The notes: generated by a model from the sequence alone, not told the origin. A DNA stretch of 64,000 nucleotides from an uncultured Phascolarctobacterium sp. (GCF_934190775.1 NZ_CAKPTG010000002.1:62001-126000), one strand, 5' to 3'. Numbered from the stretch's first letter, positions 14,400 through 23,690 are shown. Made by a program: numbers and translations.

Positions 14400-15938
14400 A
14401 TGATCGATATTAAAGATCGCATTTGTGACGTAGTAGCTGATAAAGTGATGAGCGCTGAAGCTGCTGCAGAATTCGTAAAAGATGGTGACAATTTAGGTGT
14501 CAGCGGTTTCACCCCGTCTGGCTATCCGAAAGCTGTTCCTCTGGCTCTTGCTGAAAAGGGCAAAAAAACTCCTTTCAAAGTTAACGTTTGGACTGGCGCA
14601 TCTGTTGGTCCTGAAATTGACCAAGCAATGGTTGAAGCTGACATCATTGACCGTCGTCTGCCTTACCAGACCAACGGCACCATGCGTAAAGCTATCAACG
14701 CTGGCAAAGTAAAATACGCTGATATTCATCTGTCTCACATGGCTCAAATGGTTCGCTATGGTTACATGGCTGGCCGTCCGACCGGTCCGGATGTTGCAAT
14801 CGTTGAAGTTTGCAAAATCAATGACCTCGGCAATGGCATGGTTGGCTTGATTCCGACCACTTCCATGGGCAACAGCTCTTCCTATGTAGCTGGTGCTAAA
14901 AAAGTTATCGTTGAAGTTAACACCACCCAACCGGTAGGCCTGGAAGGCATGCATGACTCCTATATTCCTCTGGATCCTCCGAATCGTCAACCGATTCCTA
15001 TCACCGCTCCGGAAGACCGCATCGGTACCACCTACATTCCTTGCGAAGTAGAAAAAATCGTTGCAGTAGTTCCCTGCGACCGTCCTGACATCGTTCGTCC
15101 GCTGGGCGAAATCGACGACGACGCTAAACATATGGGCGCTAACCTCGTTAACTTCCTGAAAAACGAAGTTAAAGAAGGCCGTCTGCCGAAAAACCTGCTG
15201 CCGCTGCAATCTGGCGTAGGTTCCGTTGCTAACGCAGTTATCAATGGTCTGGTTAACTCCGATTTCGAAGACCTGACCGTTTACACTGAGGTTATTCAAG
15301 ATGGTATGTTCGACCTGATCGACGCTGGTAAACTCCGCGTTGCTTCCGGTACCGCTCTGACTCCGTCTCCTGAGTGCCAAAAGAAATTCTACGAGAACGT
15401 AGAACACTACAAAAAATACTTGCTGCTCCGTCCGCAAGAAATCTCCAACAGCCCTGAAGTTGCTCGTCGTATCGGCGTAATTGCAATGAACACTGCTATT
15501 GAAGTTGATATCTATGGTAACGTAAACTCCACTCATGTTTGCGGCACCAAGCTGATGAACGGCGTTGGTGGTTCCGGCGACTTCGCTCGTAACGGCTACC
15601 TGACCGTATTCTTCACCAACTCCCTGGCAAAAGGCGGCAAGATTTCTTCCGTAGTTCCGTTCTGCAGCCATATCGACCATGCTACTCTGGACGTTGACGT
15701 TATCGTTTCCGAACGTGGCGTTGCTGACCTGCGTGGCCTGAGCCCGAAAGAAAAAGCTCCGATCATCATCGATCAGATTGCTAACCCGAAATATCAACCT
15801 TGGCTGTATGACTACTTCAAACGCGCTTGCGAAGCTTGCGGCAACAGCCAAACCCCGCACATCCTGGCAGAAGCATTCGATTGCTACAAACTGTTTGCTG
15901 AAACCGGTTCCATGGAAGGCATGGTTGAAGGTAAATAA
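14400..15938 (+). CDS. propionyl-CoA:succinate CoA transferase
   Basis: 512 residues from the ATG at 14400, 6 bases after a strong AGGAGGAAGG site. It belongs to the acetyl-CoA hydrolase/transferase family (Cat1/ScpC type). Features include GFTPSGYPKAVPLALAE near the start, GxGS-type loops, and FARNGYLTVFFTNSLAKGG near residue 400. The reaction moves CoA from propionyl-CoA to succinate, releasing propionate and feeding succinyl-CoA to the mutase encoded downstream. Acetyl-CoA could also serve as donor, and the sequence alone does not settle this. Codon use is extremely biased (Gln almost always CAA), indicating very high expression. Confidence 0.88.
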   Translation: MIDIKDRICDVVADKVMSAEAAAEFVKDGDNLGVSGFTPSGYPKAVPLALAEKGKKTPFKVNVWTGASVGPEIDQAMVEADIIDRRLPYQTNGTMRKAINAGKVKYADIHLSHMAQMVRYGYMAGRPTGPDVAIVEVCKINDLGNGMVGLIPTTSMGNSSSYVAGAKKVIVEVNTTQPVGLEGMHDSYIPLDPPNRQPIPITAPEDRIGTTYIPCEVEKIVAVVPCDRPDIVRPLGEIDDDAKHMGANLVNFLKNEVKEGRLPKNLLPLQSGVGSVANAVINGLVNSDFEDLTVYTEVIQDGMFDLIDAGKLRVASGTALTPSPECQKKFYENVEHYKKYLLLRPQEISNSPEVARRIGVIAMNTAIEVDIYGNVNSTHVCGTKLMNGVGGSGDFARNGYLTVFFTNSLAKGGKISSVVPFCSHIDHATLDVDVIVSERGVADLRGLSPKEKAPIIIDQIANPKYQPWLYDYFKRACEACGNSQTPHILAEAFDCYKLFAETGSMEGMVEGK

Positions 15939-16201
15939 TTTTAAAAAAACTTTGCGAAACCCCTTGTTAAGTTTTGCAAAATAGGTTAAACTATGTAATG
16001 TGCTTGCCGGTGGGTGAGATTCCCGCCGGCAGGTATATATAGACAGAGCCTCACCCAAGGCTTTGCCTGATAAATTCAGTTGACGAAGTCTCACCCTAGA
16101 CTTTGCCATATATAGCCGTCATAGACGGAACACTCTCACCATCATTTCGGAACCGTCCAATCCGAAATATGAAACACAAATATTTTAAGGAGGATTTGAG
16201 A
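15939..16201 (+). ncRNA. structured intergenic RNA between CoA transferase and mutase genes
   Basis: Consecutive hairpins: ACTTTGCGAAAC/GTTTTGCAAAAT (15949-15982), a 12-bp stem with loop TGAGATT (16003-16033), AGCCT-CACCCA-AGGCT then TTGCC (16047-16067), AGTCT-CACCCT-AGACT then TTGCC (16087-16107), CCGTC-ATA-GACGG (16116-16128) and ATTTCGG/CCGAAAT (16144-16168). TGGGTGAG at 16011-16018 is also perfectly complementary to CTCACCCA at 16050-16057, and partly to two more CTCACC copies, so alternative folds exist. No T-run follows any stem. Unrecognised, possibly a regulatory or processing element. Not a protein, although one frame is open into the mutase. Confidence 0.55.
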
Positions 16202-17851
16202 ATGGCATTTGAAGAAATTAAAGCTGGTTTAGAAAAATATCATGCTGAAGTTGAAGCTAAACTGGTAAAAAACCCTGAACGCGCAAACCTGGTTCCTAAC
16301 AGACTGTACACCCCGGTAGATCTTGGTGAAAACTTTGACTACATGACTAAACTGGGCTTCCCTGGTGAATATCCTTACACCCGTGGTGTTCAACCGACCA
16401 TGTATCGTGGCCGTTTCTGGACCATGCGTATGTATGCTGGTTTCTCCACCGCTGAAGAATCCAACAAACGTTATCGTTACCTGCTGGCTAACGGTGGTTC
16501 CGGCCTGTCCTGCGCATTCGACCTGCCGACCCAGATCGGTTATGATTCCACCGATCCGATGGCTGAAGGCGAAGTTGGTAAAGTAGGCGTAGCTATCGAC
16601 TCCCTGGCTGACATGGAAATCCTGTTCGACCAAATTTCCCTGGATAAAGTATCCACTTCTATGACCATCAACGCTCCTGCTTCCGTACTGCTGGCTATGT
16701 ACATTGCAGTAGCTGAGAAACAAGGCGTTTCCGCTGACAAACTGCGTGGTACCATTCAGAACGATATTCTGAAAGAGTATGCTGCTCGCGGCACTTACAT
16801 TTTCCCGCCGAAACCGTCCATGCGTTTGATCACCAACATTTTTGAATATTGCTCCAAGAACGTACCGCTGTGGAACACCATTTCCATCTCCGGTTACCAT
16901 ATCCGTGAAGCTGGTTCCACCGCTTCTCAGGAAATCGCATTCACCATTGCTGATGGTATCGCTTATGTAGAAGCTGCTATCAAAGCTGGTCTGGACGTTG
17001 ACGCATTTGCAGGCCGTCTGTCCTTCTTCTGGAATGCTCATAACAACGTACTCGAAGAAGTTGCTAAATTCCGTGCTTCCCGTCGTGTATGGTCCAAAGT
17101 TATGAAAGAGCGTTTCGGTGCTAAAAAACCGAAATCCATGATGCTGCGTGTACATACCCAAACCGCTGGCTCCATGCTGACTGCTCAACAACCGAACAAC
17201 AACATCGTTCGTGTTGCTCTGCAAACTGCTGCTGCTGTAATGGGTGGTACTCAATCCCTGCACACCAACTCCAAAGACGAAGCTTTGGCACTGCCGACCA
17301 CTGAGTCTGTAACCATCGCTCTGCGTACCCAACAAATCGTTGCTTACGAATCCGGCCTGGCTGACACCGTTGATCCGTTGGGCGGCTCCTACTATGTAGA
17401 AGCTCTGACCGATAAGATCGAAGCTGAAGCTTGGGAATACATTAAGAAAATTGACGAAATCGGTGGCGCTCCTGAAGCAATCGCTAAAGGCTACATCCAA
17501 AAAGAAATCCAAGACTCTGCTTACAAATGGCAGATGGAAATCGAAAAAGGCGACCGTATCATCGTTGGCGTTAACAAATTCACTCAAGAAGAAGAAGCTC
17601 CGAAAAACCTGCTGCGCGTAGACGGTTCTGTAGGCAAGCTGCAAGCTGAAAAGATTGCTGCTCTGAAAGCTCGCCGTGACAACGCTGCTGTAGAAACTGC
17701 TCTGAAAGCTCTGGAAGCTGGCTGCGCAGATGAAAATGTAAACCTGATGCCTCTGATTCTGGATGCAGTTCGTGCATACGCAACCGAAGGCGAAATCTGC
17801 GGCGTAATGAGAAAAGTATTCGGCGAATACCAACCTCATACCACTCTCTAA
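16202..17851 (+). CDS. methylmalonyl-CoA mutase, catalytic (large) subunit
   Basis: 549 residues covering the TIM-barrel catalytic domain only. The B12 domain is a separate gene just downstream. It converts succinyl-CoA to (R)-methylmalonyl-CoA by a radical rearrangement. Substrate residues of true methylmalonyl-CoA mutases are kept: Tyr68 in PTMYRG and Arg208 in PPKPSMR (isobutyryl-CoA mutases differ at both). His233 in SGYHIREAG is the active-site His. ATG at 16202 follows AAGGAGG. The frame is open upstream to 16103, but that part is the structured intergenic region. Strong high-expression codon bias. Confidence 0.94.
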   Translation: MAFEEIKAGLEKYHAEVEAKLVKNPERANLVPNRLYTPVDLGENFDYMTKLGFPGEYPYTRGVQPTMYRGRFWTMRMYAGFSTAEESNKRYRYLLANGGSGLSCAFDLPTQIGYDSTDPMAEGEVGKVGVAIDSLADMEILFDQISLDKVSTSMTINAPASVLLAMYIAVAEKQGVSADKLRGTIQNDILKEYAARGTYIFPPKPSMRLITNIFEYCSKNVPLWNTISISGYHIREAGSTASQEIAFTIADGIAYVEAAIKAGLDVDAFAGRLSFFWNAHNNVLEEVAKFRASRRVWSKVMKERFGAKKPKSMMLRVHTQTAGSMLTAQQPNNNIVRVALQTAAAVMGGTQSLHTNSKDEALALPTTESVTIALRTQQIVAYESGLADTVDPLGGSYYVEALTDKIEAEAWEYIKKIDEIGGAPEAIAKGYIQKEIQDSAYKWQMEIEKGDRIIVGVNKFTQEEEAPKNLLRVDGSVGKLQAEKIAALKARRDNAAVETALKALEAGCADENVNLMPLILDAVRAYATEGEICGVMRKVFGEYQPHTTL

Positions 17852-17894
17852 TTTGTAATTTGTAAACACAACCAATATACGGAGGTAAACTATA

Positions 17895-18284
17895 ATGGCT
17901 AACGTTAAAGTTTTAGTTGCTAAACCGGGTCTGGATGGCCATGACCGCGGTGCTAAAGTTGTAGCTCGTGCTCTGCGCGACGCTGGTTTTGAAGTTATCT
18001 ACACCGGTATCCGTCTGACTCCGGAACAAATCGCTGAAGCTGCTCTGCAAGACGACGTAAACGTTGTTGCACTGTCCCTGCTGTCCGGCGCTCACAACAC
18101 CCTTTTCCCGAAAGTAGTTGAACTGCTGAAAGAAAAAGGCCTGACCGACGTTCTGGTTATCGGCGGCGGCGTTATTCCTGACGCTGACATCCCTGGCCTG
18201 AAAGCTGCTGGCATTGCTGAAGTATTCACTCCGGGCACCCCGACCAGCAAAATTGTTGATTTCATCAACGCTAACGTTAAATAA
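17895..18284 (+). CDS. methylmalonyl-CoA mutase, cobalamin-binding (small) subunit
   Basis: 129 residues forming a stand-alone B12-binding Rossmann-like domain. The base-off/His-on motif is DGHDRG at residues 14-19, with His16 as lower cobalt ligand. LSLLSGAH and the glycine loop VIGGGVIP near 94-101 complete the B12 fold. It must associate with the catalytic subunit encoded 43 bases upstream to make an active mutase. Split mutases of this kind are known from archaea and several anaerobic bacteria. GGAGGT site. Codon use as biased as its neighbours. Confidence 0.93.
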   Translation: MANVKVLVAKPGLDGHDRGAKVVARALRDAGFEVIYTGIRLTPEQIAEAALQDDVNVVALSLLSGAHNTLFPKVVELLKEKGLTDVLVIGGGVIPDADIPGLKAAGIAEVFTPGTPTSKIVDFINANVK

Positions 18285-18298
18285 TTTTATCCCTTAAA

Positions 18299-18323
18299 GC
18301 AAGCCGGGTTTGTCCCGGCTTGC
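18299..18323 (+). terminator. hairpin after the mutase genes (partial terminator)
   Basis: GCAAGCCGGG-TTTG-TCCCGGCTTGC is a strong stem but is followed only by CTTATAAAAT. It probably lowers, rather than stops, transcription into meaB, whose codon bias is visibly weaker. Confidence 0.5.
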
Positions 18324-18364
18324 CTTATAAAATATTCACTATCCAAAACAAGGCGGTGTGAATT

Positions 18365-19303
18365 ATGGAAATAGTAGATAAGTTATTAAATCATTCTCGT
18401 CTTGCATTATCTAAAGCAATCACTGCTGTTGAAAATGAATACGATGATGCTGTCAAAGTTATGACAGAAATTTATCCTCATACTGGTAATGCTTATGTAA
18501 TTGGTATCACTGGCCCTCCGGGTGCTGGTAAAAGTACTCTGACTGATAAATTGGCTAAAGAATACCGTAAACGCGGCAAGACCGTAGGTATCGTAGCAAT
18601 TGACCCCACTAGCCCGTATTCTGGCGGCGCTATCTTAGGCGACCGTATCAGAATGATGGATCTGACCGCAGACGAGGGCATTTTTGTACGCTCTATGGCA
18701 ACTCGCGGCAGCCTTGGCGGCCTGTCTCAAAAAGCAGGTGACGCTGTTAAATTAATGGATGCTTTCGGCATGGATGTAATTATCGTTGAAACCGTAGGCG
18801 TAGGACAATCTGAGGTTGACATTGTAAAGACCGCAGATACTACTATGGTAGTAGTAATTCCTGGCATGGGCGACGATATCCAGGCTATTAAAGCAGGTAT
18901 ACTTGAAATCGGTGACCTGTTCACGATTAACAAAGCAGATCGTGAAGGTACAGACAAGCTCAACATTGAGATTGAGATGATGCTCGAATTAAATCCCGAA
19001 CATGTTGGCTGGCGTCCTCCGATTAACAGGACCATTGCCAGCAAGGGTGAAGGTATAGAGGCTGTTGTGGACTCTATTGAGGCTCACAAGGCATATTTGA
19101 TTGAGAGTGGTAAATTAAACGATATCCGTAAAGCTCGTATTAAAAACGAGGTTACCGCTATGCTTAATGACCATGTAAATCGCTACATCGACAAGAACGT
19201 CATTCAAACGGATGAATTTGACAACCTGGTTGTTAAAATGCAATCCCGCGAGATTGAGCCGTACTCTGTCGTTGATGATATTGTTGGCAAGGTTTTAAAA
19301 TAA
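18365..19303 (+). CDS. meaB: MeaB-type GTPase, mutase chaperone
   Basis: 312 residues of the ArgK/MeaB G3E GTPase family. The P-loop is GPPGAGKST at about 50-58, Mg/switch residues DPTSPYSGGAILGDR, the G-domain ETVGVGQSE, MGDDIQAIKAG and the base motif NKAD. MeaB proteins load adenosylcobalamin and protect or repair methylmalonyl-CoA mutase. Its position right after the two mutase genes supports this. The older name ArgK (arginine transport kinase) does not apply. Codon bias is milder than for the enzymes, fitting a chaperone needed in smaller amounts. Confidence 0.93.
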   Translation: MEIVDKLLNHSRLALSKAITAVENEYDDAVKVMTEIYPHTGNAYVIGITGPPGAGKSTLTDKLAKEYRKRGKTVGIVAIDPTSPYSGGAILGDRIRMMDLTADEGIFVRSMATRGSLGGLSQKAGDAVKLMDAFGMDVIIVETVGVGQSEVDIVKTADTTMVVVIPGMGDDIQAIKAGILEIGDLFTINKADREGTDKLNIEIEMMLELNPEHVGWRPPINRTIASKGEGIEAVVDSIEAHKAYLIESGKLNDIRKARIKNEVTAMLNDHVNRYIDKNVIQTDEFDNLVVKMQSREIEPYSVVDDIVGKVLK

Positions 19304-19337
19304 ACCGCCAAAAAAACAATTTTAGGAGGAATTTATT

Positions 19338-19769
19338 ATGGCATTCAAAACTATTTGTGTTGACCATGTAGGTATCGCTTGCAGTGGTACCTTGGAAGAA
19401 GCTGCAAAAATCTACACTGAGGTACTGGGCCTGAAAGCTACTGGTACTGAAGAAGTTAAAGAACAAGGTGTTGCTACCGTATTTGTTCCCTGCGGCGAAA
19501 CCCTGATTGAGCTCCTGGTTGATATCACTGAAAACAACGATGGTCCTATCGGCAAATACGTTGCTAAAAACGGCCCTGGCATCCAACATATGGCTCTGCG
19601 CGTTGATGACATCAAAGCTGCTATTGCTGACCTGACCGAAGCTGGCGTTCGCATGATCGACAAAGCTCCTCGTAATGGTGCTGGCAACATGAAAATCGCT
19701 TTCGTTCATCCGAAATCCGCTGGCCTGCTGCTCGAACTGTGCCAACCGGCTGCAACCTACAAAGACTAA
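19338..19769 (+). CDS. mce: methylmalonyl-CoA epimerase
   Basis: 143 residues of the VOC (glyoxalase) superfamily with two beta-alpha-beta-beta-beta modules. Metal-ligand positions are seen as DHVGIAC near the N-terminus (His), ETLIELLVD (Glu), GIQHMALRVDD (His) and LLLELCQP (Glu). It interconverts (R)- and (S)-methylmalonyl-CoA, linking the mutase with the decarboxylase. GGAGGAA site 7 bases before ATG. Gene order mutase-meaB-epimerase-decarboxylase leaves little doubt. Confidence 0.94.
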   Translation: MAFKTICVDHVGIACSGTLEEAAKIYTEVLGLKATGTEEVKEQGVATVFVPCGETLIELLVDITENNDGPIGKYVAKNGPGIQHMALRVDDIKAAIADLTEAGVRMIDKAPRNGAGNMKIAFVHPKSAGLLLELCQPAATYKD

Positions 19770-19824
19770 TTTATTAGCTGCGTAGATTTAGGGCGATTTA
19801 AGGTCCCATAATTTAAGCTACATA

Positions 19825-19859
19825 ATGCTGGAGATATACAAGTGATATATCTTCAGCAT
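19825..19859 (+). other. hairpin upstream of mmdA
   Basis: ATGCTGGAGATATA pairs with TATATCTTCAGCAT around a 7-base loop in the 134-base gap between the epimerase and mmdA. No T-run follows, so RNA processing or stabilisation is more likely than termination. Confidence 0.45.
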
Positions 19860-19903
19860 CTGTGTATAAATTTGTTCTCCCAATAATGATGGAGGTGTAA
19901 GAT

Positions 19904-21430
19904 TTGTCTACTCAAGAAAAAATTGAGAAAATGCTCAAAAAAGCCGAAGTAATTCTGGCTGCTGGTGGCGAAAAACGTGTTGCTAAACAACATGAATCCG
20001 GCAAAATGACTGCTCGTGAAAGAATCGCTGCTCTCCTCGACGAAGGTTCCTTCGTAGAACTCGACCGTTTTGTACGTCATCGTTGCTACAACTTCGGTCA
20101 AGAAAAGAAAGAACTGCCTGGTGAAGGCGTAACCACCGGTTACGGCACCATCGATGGCCGTCTGGTTTATGTATTCGCACAGGACTTCACCGTTGAAGGT
20201 GGCTCCCTCGGCGAAATGCATGCTGCTAAAATCGTTAAAGTACAACGCCTGGCACTGAAAATGGGTGCTCCGCTGGTTGGCCTGAACGATTCCGGCGGTG
20301 CTCGTATCCAGGAAGCTATCGACGCTCTGGCTGGCTATGGTAAAATCTTCTTCGAGAACACCATTGCTTCTGGCGTAGTTCCTCAGATTTCTGCAATTAT
20401 GGGTCCTTCCGCTGGCGGCGCTGTTTACAGCCCGGCACTGACCGACTTCATCTACATGGTAAAGAACACTTCCAAAATGTTCATTACCGGCCCTGCAGTA
20501 GTTAAATCCGTTACCGGTGAAGATGTAACCCAAGAACAACTGGGTGGCGCTATGACCCACAACAGCACTTCTGGTGTTGCTCACTTCGCTGCTGAAAACG
20601 ACGAAGACTGCCTGCAACAAATCCGTTACCTGCTCTCCTTCCTGCCTTCCAACAACGTTGAAGGTGCTCCGATCGTAGAGACTGGTGATGACCCGATGCG
20701 TACCGACGACAGCCTGAACACTCTGCTGCCGGACAACTCCAACCAAGCTTACGATATGTATGATGTAATCAGATCTATCGTAGATAACGGCGAATTCTAT
20801 GAAAACCAAAAATACTGGGCAACCAACATCATCACTTGCTTCGCTCGTATGGATGGTCAAACCGTAGGTATCATTGCTAACCAACCGAAAGTTATGGCTG
20901 GCTGCCTGGATATCAACGCTTCCGATAAATCCGCTCGTTTCATCCGCTTCTGCGACGCTTTCGGCATTCCTCTGCTGAACCTGGTTGACGTTCCTGGCTT
21001 CCTGCCTGGCTGCAACCAAGAATACGGCGGCATTATCCGTCACGGCGCTAAGATGCTGTATGCTTACTCTGAAGCTACTGTTCCTAAAATCACTCTGGTT
21101 ACCCGTAAAGCTTACGGCGGTTCCTACTTGGCAATGTGCTCTCAAGATCTGGGCGCTGACCAAGTTATCGCATGGCCGACCGCTGAAATCGCAGTTATGG
21201 GTCCTGCTGGTGCTGCTAACATCATCTTCCGTAAAGATCCTGATGTTGAAGCTAAGACCAAAGAGTACATCGACAACTTCGCTACTCCGTACCAAGCAGC
21301 AATGCGCGGCATGGTTGACATGGTTATCGAACCGAAAAATACTCGTCCCACCATCATCAACGCTCTGCAAATGCTGGAAAGCAAACGCGAAACCCGTCCG
21401 GCAAAACGCCACGGCAACATTCCTTTGTAA
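19904..21430 (+). CDS. mmdA: methylmalonyl-CoA decarboxylase alpha subunit (carboxyltransferase)
   Basis: 508 residues of the acyl-CoA carboxyltransferase family. TTG start, 8 bases after GGAGG. CoA and carboxybiotin sites appear as the glycine-rich LNDSGGARIQEA near 125, MGPSAGGAVYSPA near 166, and GGSYLAMCS and GPAGAANIIF in the C-terminal crotonase-like half. It transfers the carboxyl from (S)-methylmalonyl-CoA to biotin on the gamma subunit, yielding propionyl-CoA. Peripheral part of a membrane Na+ pump. Propionyl-CoA carboxylase beta subunits look alike, but the neighbouring membrane subunits fix the role. Extreme codon bias. Confidence 0.94.
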   Translation: MSTQEKIEKMLKKAEVILAAGGEKRVAKQHESGKMTARERIAALLDEGSFVELDRFVRHRCYNFGQEKKELPGEGVTTGYGTIDGRLVYVFAQDFTVEGGSLGEMHAAKIVKVQRLALKMGAPLVGLNDSGGARIQEAIDALAGYGKIFFENTIASGVVPQISAIMGPSAGGAVYSPALTDFIYMVKNTSKMFITGPAVVKSVTGEDVTQEQLGGAMTHNSTSGVAHFAAENDEDCLQQIRYLLSFLPSNNVEGAPIVETGDDPMRTDDSLNTLLPDNSNQAYDMYDVIRSIVDNGEFYENQKYWATNIITCFARMDGQTVGIIANQPKVMAGCLDINASDKSARFIRFCDAFGIPLLNLVDVPGFLPGCNQEYGGIIRHGAKMLYAYSEATVPKITLVTRKAYGGSYLAMCSQDLGADQVIAWPTAEIAVMGPAGAANIIFRKDPDVEAKTKEYIDNFATPYQAAMRGMVDMVIEPKNTRPTIINALQMLESKRETRPAKRHGNIPL

Positions 21431-21490
21431 TTCACAAGCAATTGCTTAGTGCTTAAACAACCTATTTTAAGATAAGATGAGGTGAAATAA

Positions 21491-21841
21491 ATGGGTCCTG
21501 TTACTACTAATCCTTGGTTGATTGCTTTAATCAATATGACCATCGTATTCGGCGTACTGATCGCTCTGGGCGTATTGATGAACTTACTCCAAGTTATCGA
21601 TCCGACTAAAAAAAAAGTTGCTAAACCGGCAGTAGCTCCTACACCGGCAGCAGCTCCCGCTGCAGCTCCGGTTGCAGCAGCTCAAGATGATAGCGAAATT
21701 ATCGCTGTTATCGCTGCAGCAGTAGCAGCTTGCGGCGTTAGCGCAGACCAAATCGCTTGCGTTCGTCGTATTGATGCTAAATCTGCATGGACTGTAAGCA
21801 GTCGTGTTGAAGCTATTAGCGTTCGTAAAGAATGCTTCTAA
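21491..21841 (+). CDS. mmdD: methylmalonyl-CoA decarboxylase delta subunit
   Basis: 116 residues. One N-terminal membrane helix (about 10-34) is followed by a charged stretch DPTKKKV, an Ala/Pro-rich linker (43-64) and a small C-terminal domain with conserved Trp and charged residues (KSAWTVSSRVEA). This is the OAD-gamma-like/MmdD architecture, the subunit that anchors the alpha subunit to the membrane part. GAGGTGAAATAA precedes the ATG. Confidence 0.88.
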   Translation: MGPVTTNPWLIALINMTIVFGVLIALGVLMNLLQVIDPTKKKVAKPAVAPTPAAAPAAAPVAAAQDDSEIIAVIAAAVAACGVSADQIACVRRIDAKSAWTVSSRVEAISVRKECF

Positions 21842-21896
21842 TGCATAAAGTTTGCAATTTTAATTAAAAAACGAGATTTTAAGGAGGATTATATCC

Positions 21897-22286
21897 ATGA
21901 AAAAGTATACTATCACCGTAAATGGTACCGCATACGAAGTTGAAGTTGAAGAAGCAGGCGTTGTTGCTTCCGCTCCGAAAGCTGCTCCGAAAGCTGCTCC
22001 GGCTCCGGCTGCTGCTCCCGCTCCGAAAGCTGCTCCGGCTCCGGCTCCGAAAGCTGCTGCTCCGGTTGCTGCTGGTGCAACCACCGTTTCCGCTCCTATG
22101 CCGGGCAAAGTTCTGTCCGTTAACGTAAAAGCTGGCGACGCTGTTAAATCCGGCGACGTTCTGCTGATTCTGGAAGCTATGAAAATGCAAAACGAAATCA
22201 TGGCTCCGGCTGATGGCACTGTTTCCGACGTTCGCGTTTCCGCAGGCCAAACTGTTGCTACCGGCGACGTTATGATCGTTCTCTAA
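21897..22286 (+). CDS. mmdC: methylmalonyl-CoA decarboxylase gamma subunit (biotin carrier)
   Basis: 129 residues. A short N-terminal domain, an Ala/Pro/Lys linker built from repeats of APKAAP (residues 25-57), and a C-terminal biotinyl domain. The biotin lysine is Lys96 in EAMKMQ. The linker is encoded by near-identical GCTCCGAAAGCT repeats and is a likely spot for length variation. It carries the carboxyl between the alpha and beta subunits. AAGGAGG site. Very high codon bias. Confidence 0.94.
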   Translation: MKKYTITVNGTAYEVEVEEAGVVASAPKAAPKAAPAPAAAPAPKAAPAPAPKAAAPVAAGATTVSAPMPGKVLSVNVKAGDAVKSGDVLLILEAMKMQNEIMAPADGTVSDVRVSAGQTVATGDVMIVL

Positions 22287-22338
22287 TTCTTACTCGATAG
22301 TTCGCAATATCAGTAAGTCTTAAAATACCCTTGATCCT

Positions 22339-22368
22339 TGGAGGGGGCTTTTCGCAGAGCCCCTTCCA
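22339..22368 (+). other. intergenic hairpin between mmdC and mmdB
   Basis: TGGAGGGGGCT pairs with AGCCCCTTCCA around a short loop, with no T-run. It may separate stability of the soluble-subunit and membrane-subunit messages. Confidence 0.45.
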
Positions 22369-22394
22369 CAAATTGAAAATTGGGAGGATATTAA

Positions 22395-23525
22395 ATGGAA
22401 GCATTTGTCGTTGCTTTGTCTTCCGTATGGGCAGACTCCGGTTTCTCCGCTTTGACCAGCGGTCACGTAATCATGATCGTTGTAGGTCTGGTTCTGCTTT
22501 ATATGGCTATTGGTAAAGGTTTTGAGCCTTTGCTGCTGTCCCCGATCGCATTCGGTTGTATTCTTGCTAACATTCCTAAAAACGGTTTCGAAGAACCTGG
22601 TGTTATGTCCGTTATCATGTATGGTATTCACCACGAAGTATTCCCTCCGTTGATCTTCTTGGGCGTAGGCGCTATGACCGACTTTGGTCCTCTGCTGGCT
22701 AACCCGAAAACCCTGCTCCTGGGCGCTGCTGCACAGGGCGGTGTATTCGTAGCTCTGCTGGGCGCTATGCTGCTTGGCTTCACCGTACAAGAGGCTGCTG
22801 CTATCGGCATCATCGGTGGTGCTGACGGCCCGACTTCCATCTACCTGGCTGCTAAAATGGCTCCTCAGCTGTTAGGTGCAATCGCAGTTGCTGCTTACTC
22901 CTACATGTCTTTGGTTCCGCTGATTCAGCCTCCTATCATGAAACTGTTCACCACTGAAGCAGATCGTAAGATCGTTATGCAACAGCTGCGTCCGGTTTCT
23001 CACTTTGAAAAGGTTGCTTTCCCGATCATGTGCACCATCGTTATTTCTCTGCTGTTACCTTCCGTAACCGCTCTGATTGGTATGCTGATGCTTGGTAACC
23101 TGTTCAAAGAAGCTGGCTGCCTGGATCGTCTGTCCGACACCGCACAAAACGCACTGATGAACACTGTAACCATCATGCTGGCTACCGGTACTGGTCTGAC
23201 CATGAGCGCTGAGTCTTTCCTGAATGCTAAGACTCTGTTGATCATCGTTCTCGGCCTGGTTGCATTCGTAGCTGGTACTGCTATGGGCGTTATCTTCGGT
23301 AAGCTGATGTGCATGGTAGACGGTGGCAAGACCAACCCGTTGATTGGTTCCGCTGGCGTTTCCGCAGTTCCTATGGCTGCTCGTGTATCTCAAAAAGTTG
23401 GTCAGAAAGCTAACCCGGCTAACTTCCTGCTGATGCACGCTATGGGTCCTAACGTAGCAGGCGTTATCGGTACTGCAGTTGCTGCAGGTACCATGCTGGC
23501 TATGATCGGTCCTGTTGGCAAATAA
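22395..23525 (+). CDS. mmdB: methylmalonyl-CoA decarboxylase beta subunit (Na+ pump)
   Basis: 376 residues, almost entirely hydrophobic with about nine to eleven membrane segments, of the Na+-transporting carboxylic-acid decarboxylase beta family. Hallmarks are the conserved [20 protein letters not shown] stretch (with the Asp required for Na+ transport in homologues) and [15 protein letters not shown] near the C-terminus. It decarboxylates carboxybiotin and exports Na+, turning decarboxylation into an ion gradient. Last gene of the propionate cluster. A strong terminator follows. Confidence 0.94.
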   Translation: MEAFVVALSSVWADSGFSALTSGHVIMIVVGLVLLYMAIGKGFEPLLLSPIAFGCILANIPKNGFEEPGVMSVIMYGIHHEVFPPLIFLGVGAMTDFGPLLANPKTLLLGAAAQGGVFVALLGAMLLGFTVQEAAAIGIIGGADGPTSIYLAAKMAPQLLGAIAVAAYSYMSLVPLIQPPIMKLFTTEADRKIVMQQLRPVSHFEKVAFPIMCTIVISLLLPSVTALIGMLMLGNLFKEAGCLDRLSDTAQNALMNTVTIMLATGTGLTMSAESFLNAKTLLIIVLGLVAFVAGTAMGVIFGKLMCMVDGGKTNPLIGSAGVSAVPMAARVSQKVGQKANPANFLLMHAMGPNVAGVIGTAVAAGTMLAMIGPVGK

Positions 23526-23541
23526 TCATTAGCTAACTTCA

Positions 23542-23575
23542 AGAGCTCACACATTAGTGTGAGCTCTTTTTTTTG
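23542..23575 (+). terminator. terminator of the mmd operon
   Basis: AGAGCTCACAC-ATTA-GTGTGAGCTCT followed by eight T residues, 17 bases after mmdB. Textbook Rho-independent terminator. Confidence 0.93.
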
Positions 23576-23690
23576 TATCTAAAATGTAAATTTTACGGCT
23601 GGCGATACTCTAACTCCGATATTTATAGTATAATAAAAAAGAACTGTTCAAGAATAGAATGGCATTTTTTGATAGAGGAGTCCTGAATAT

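Noticed and set aside
16003..16050. An FMN-riboswitch-like string (GGGTGAGATTCCCGCCGGC) in the intergenic RNA
   Set aside because: It resembles one arm of the RFN element, but the other conserved arms and the GAGAAGG-like 3' end are absent, and the downstream gene is not flavin-related. Kept as an unassigned structured RNA.
14493..16109. A 538-codon minus-strand frame over the CoA transferase gene
   Set aside because: It is antisense to a clearly coding gene. The strong codon bias of the sense gene avoids codons whose complements are stops, leaving a long false frame.
16103..16201. N-terminal extension of the mutase large subunit from 16103
   Set aside because: The extension lies in the hairpin region and has no ribosome site. 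AAGGAGG at 16188-16194 defines the start at 16202.
16229..17875. A 548-codon minus-strand frame over the mutase gene
   Set aside because: Same cause as above, and the translated product is compositionally odd and matches no family.
19853..21412. A 519-codon minus-strand frame over mmdA
   Set aside because: Shadow of the highly biased mmdA sequence, with no ribosome site or recognisable domain.
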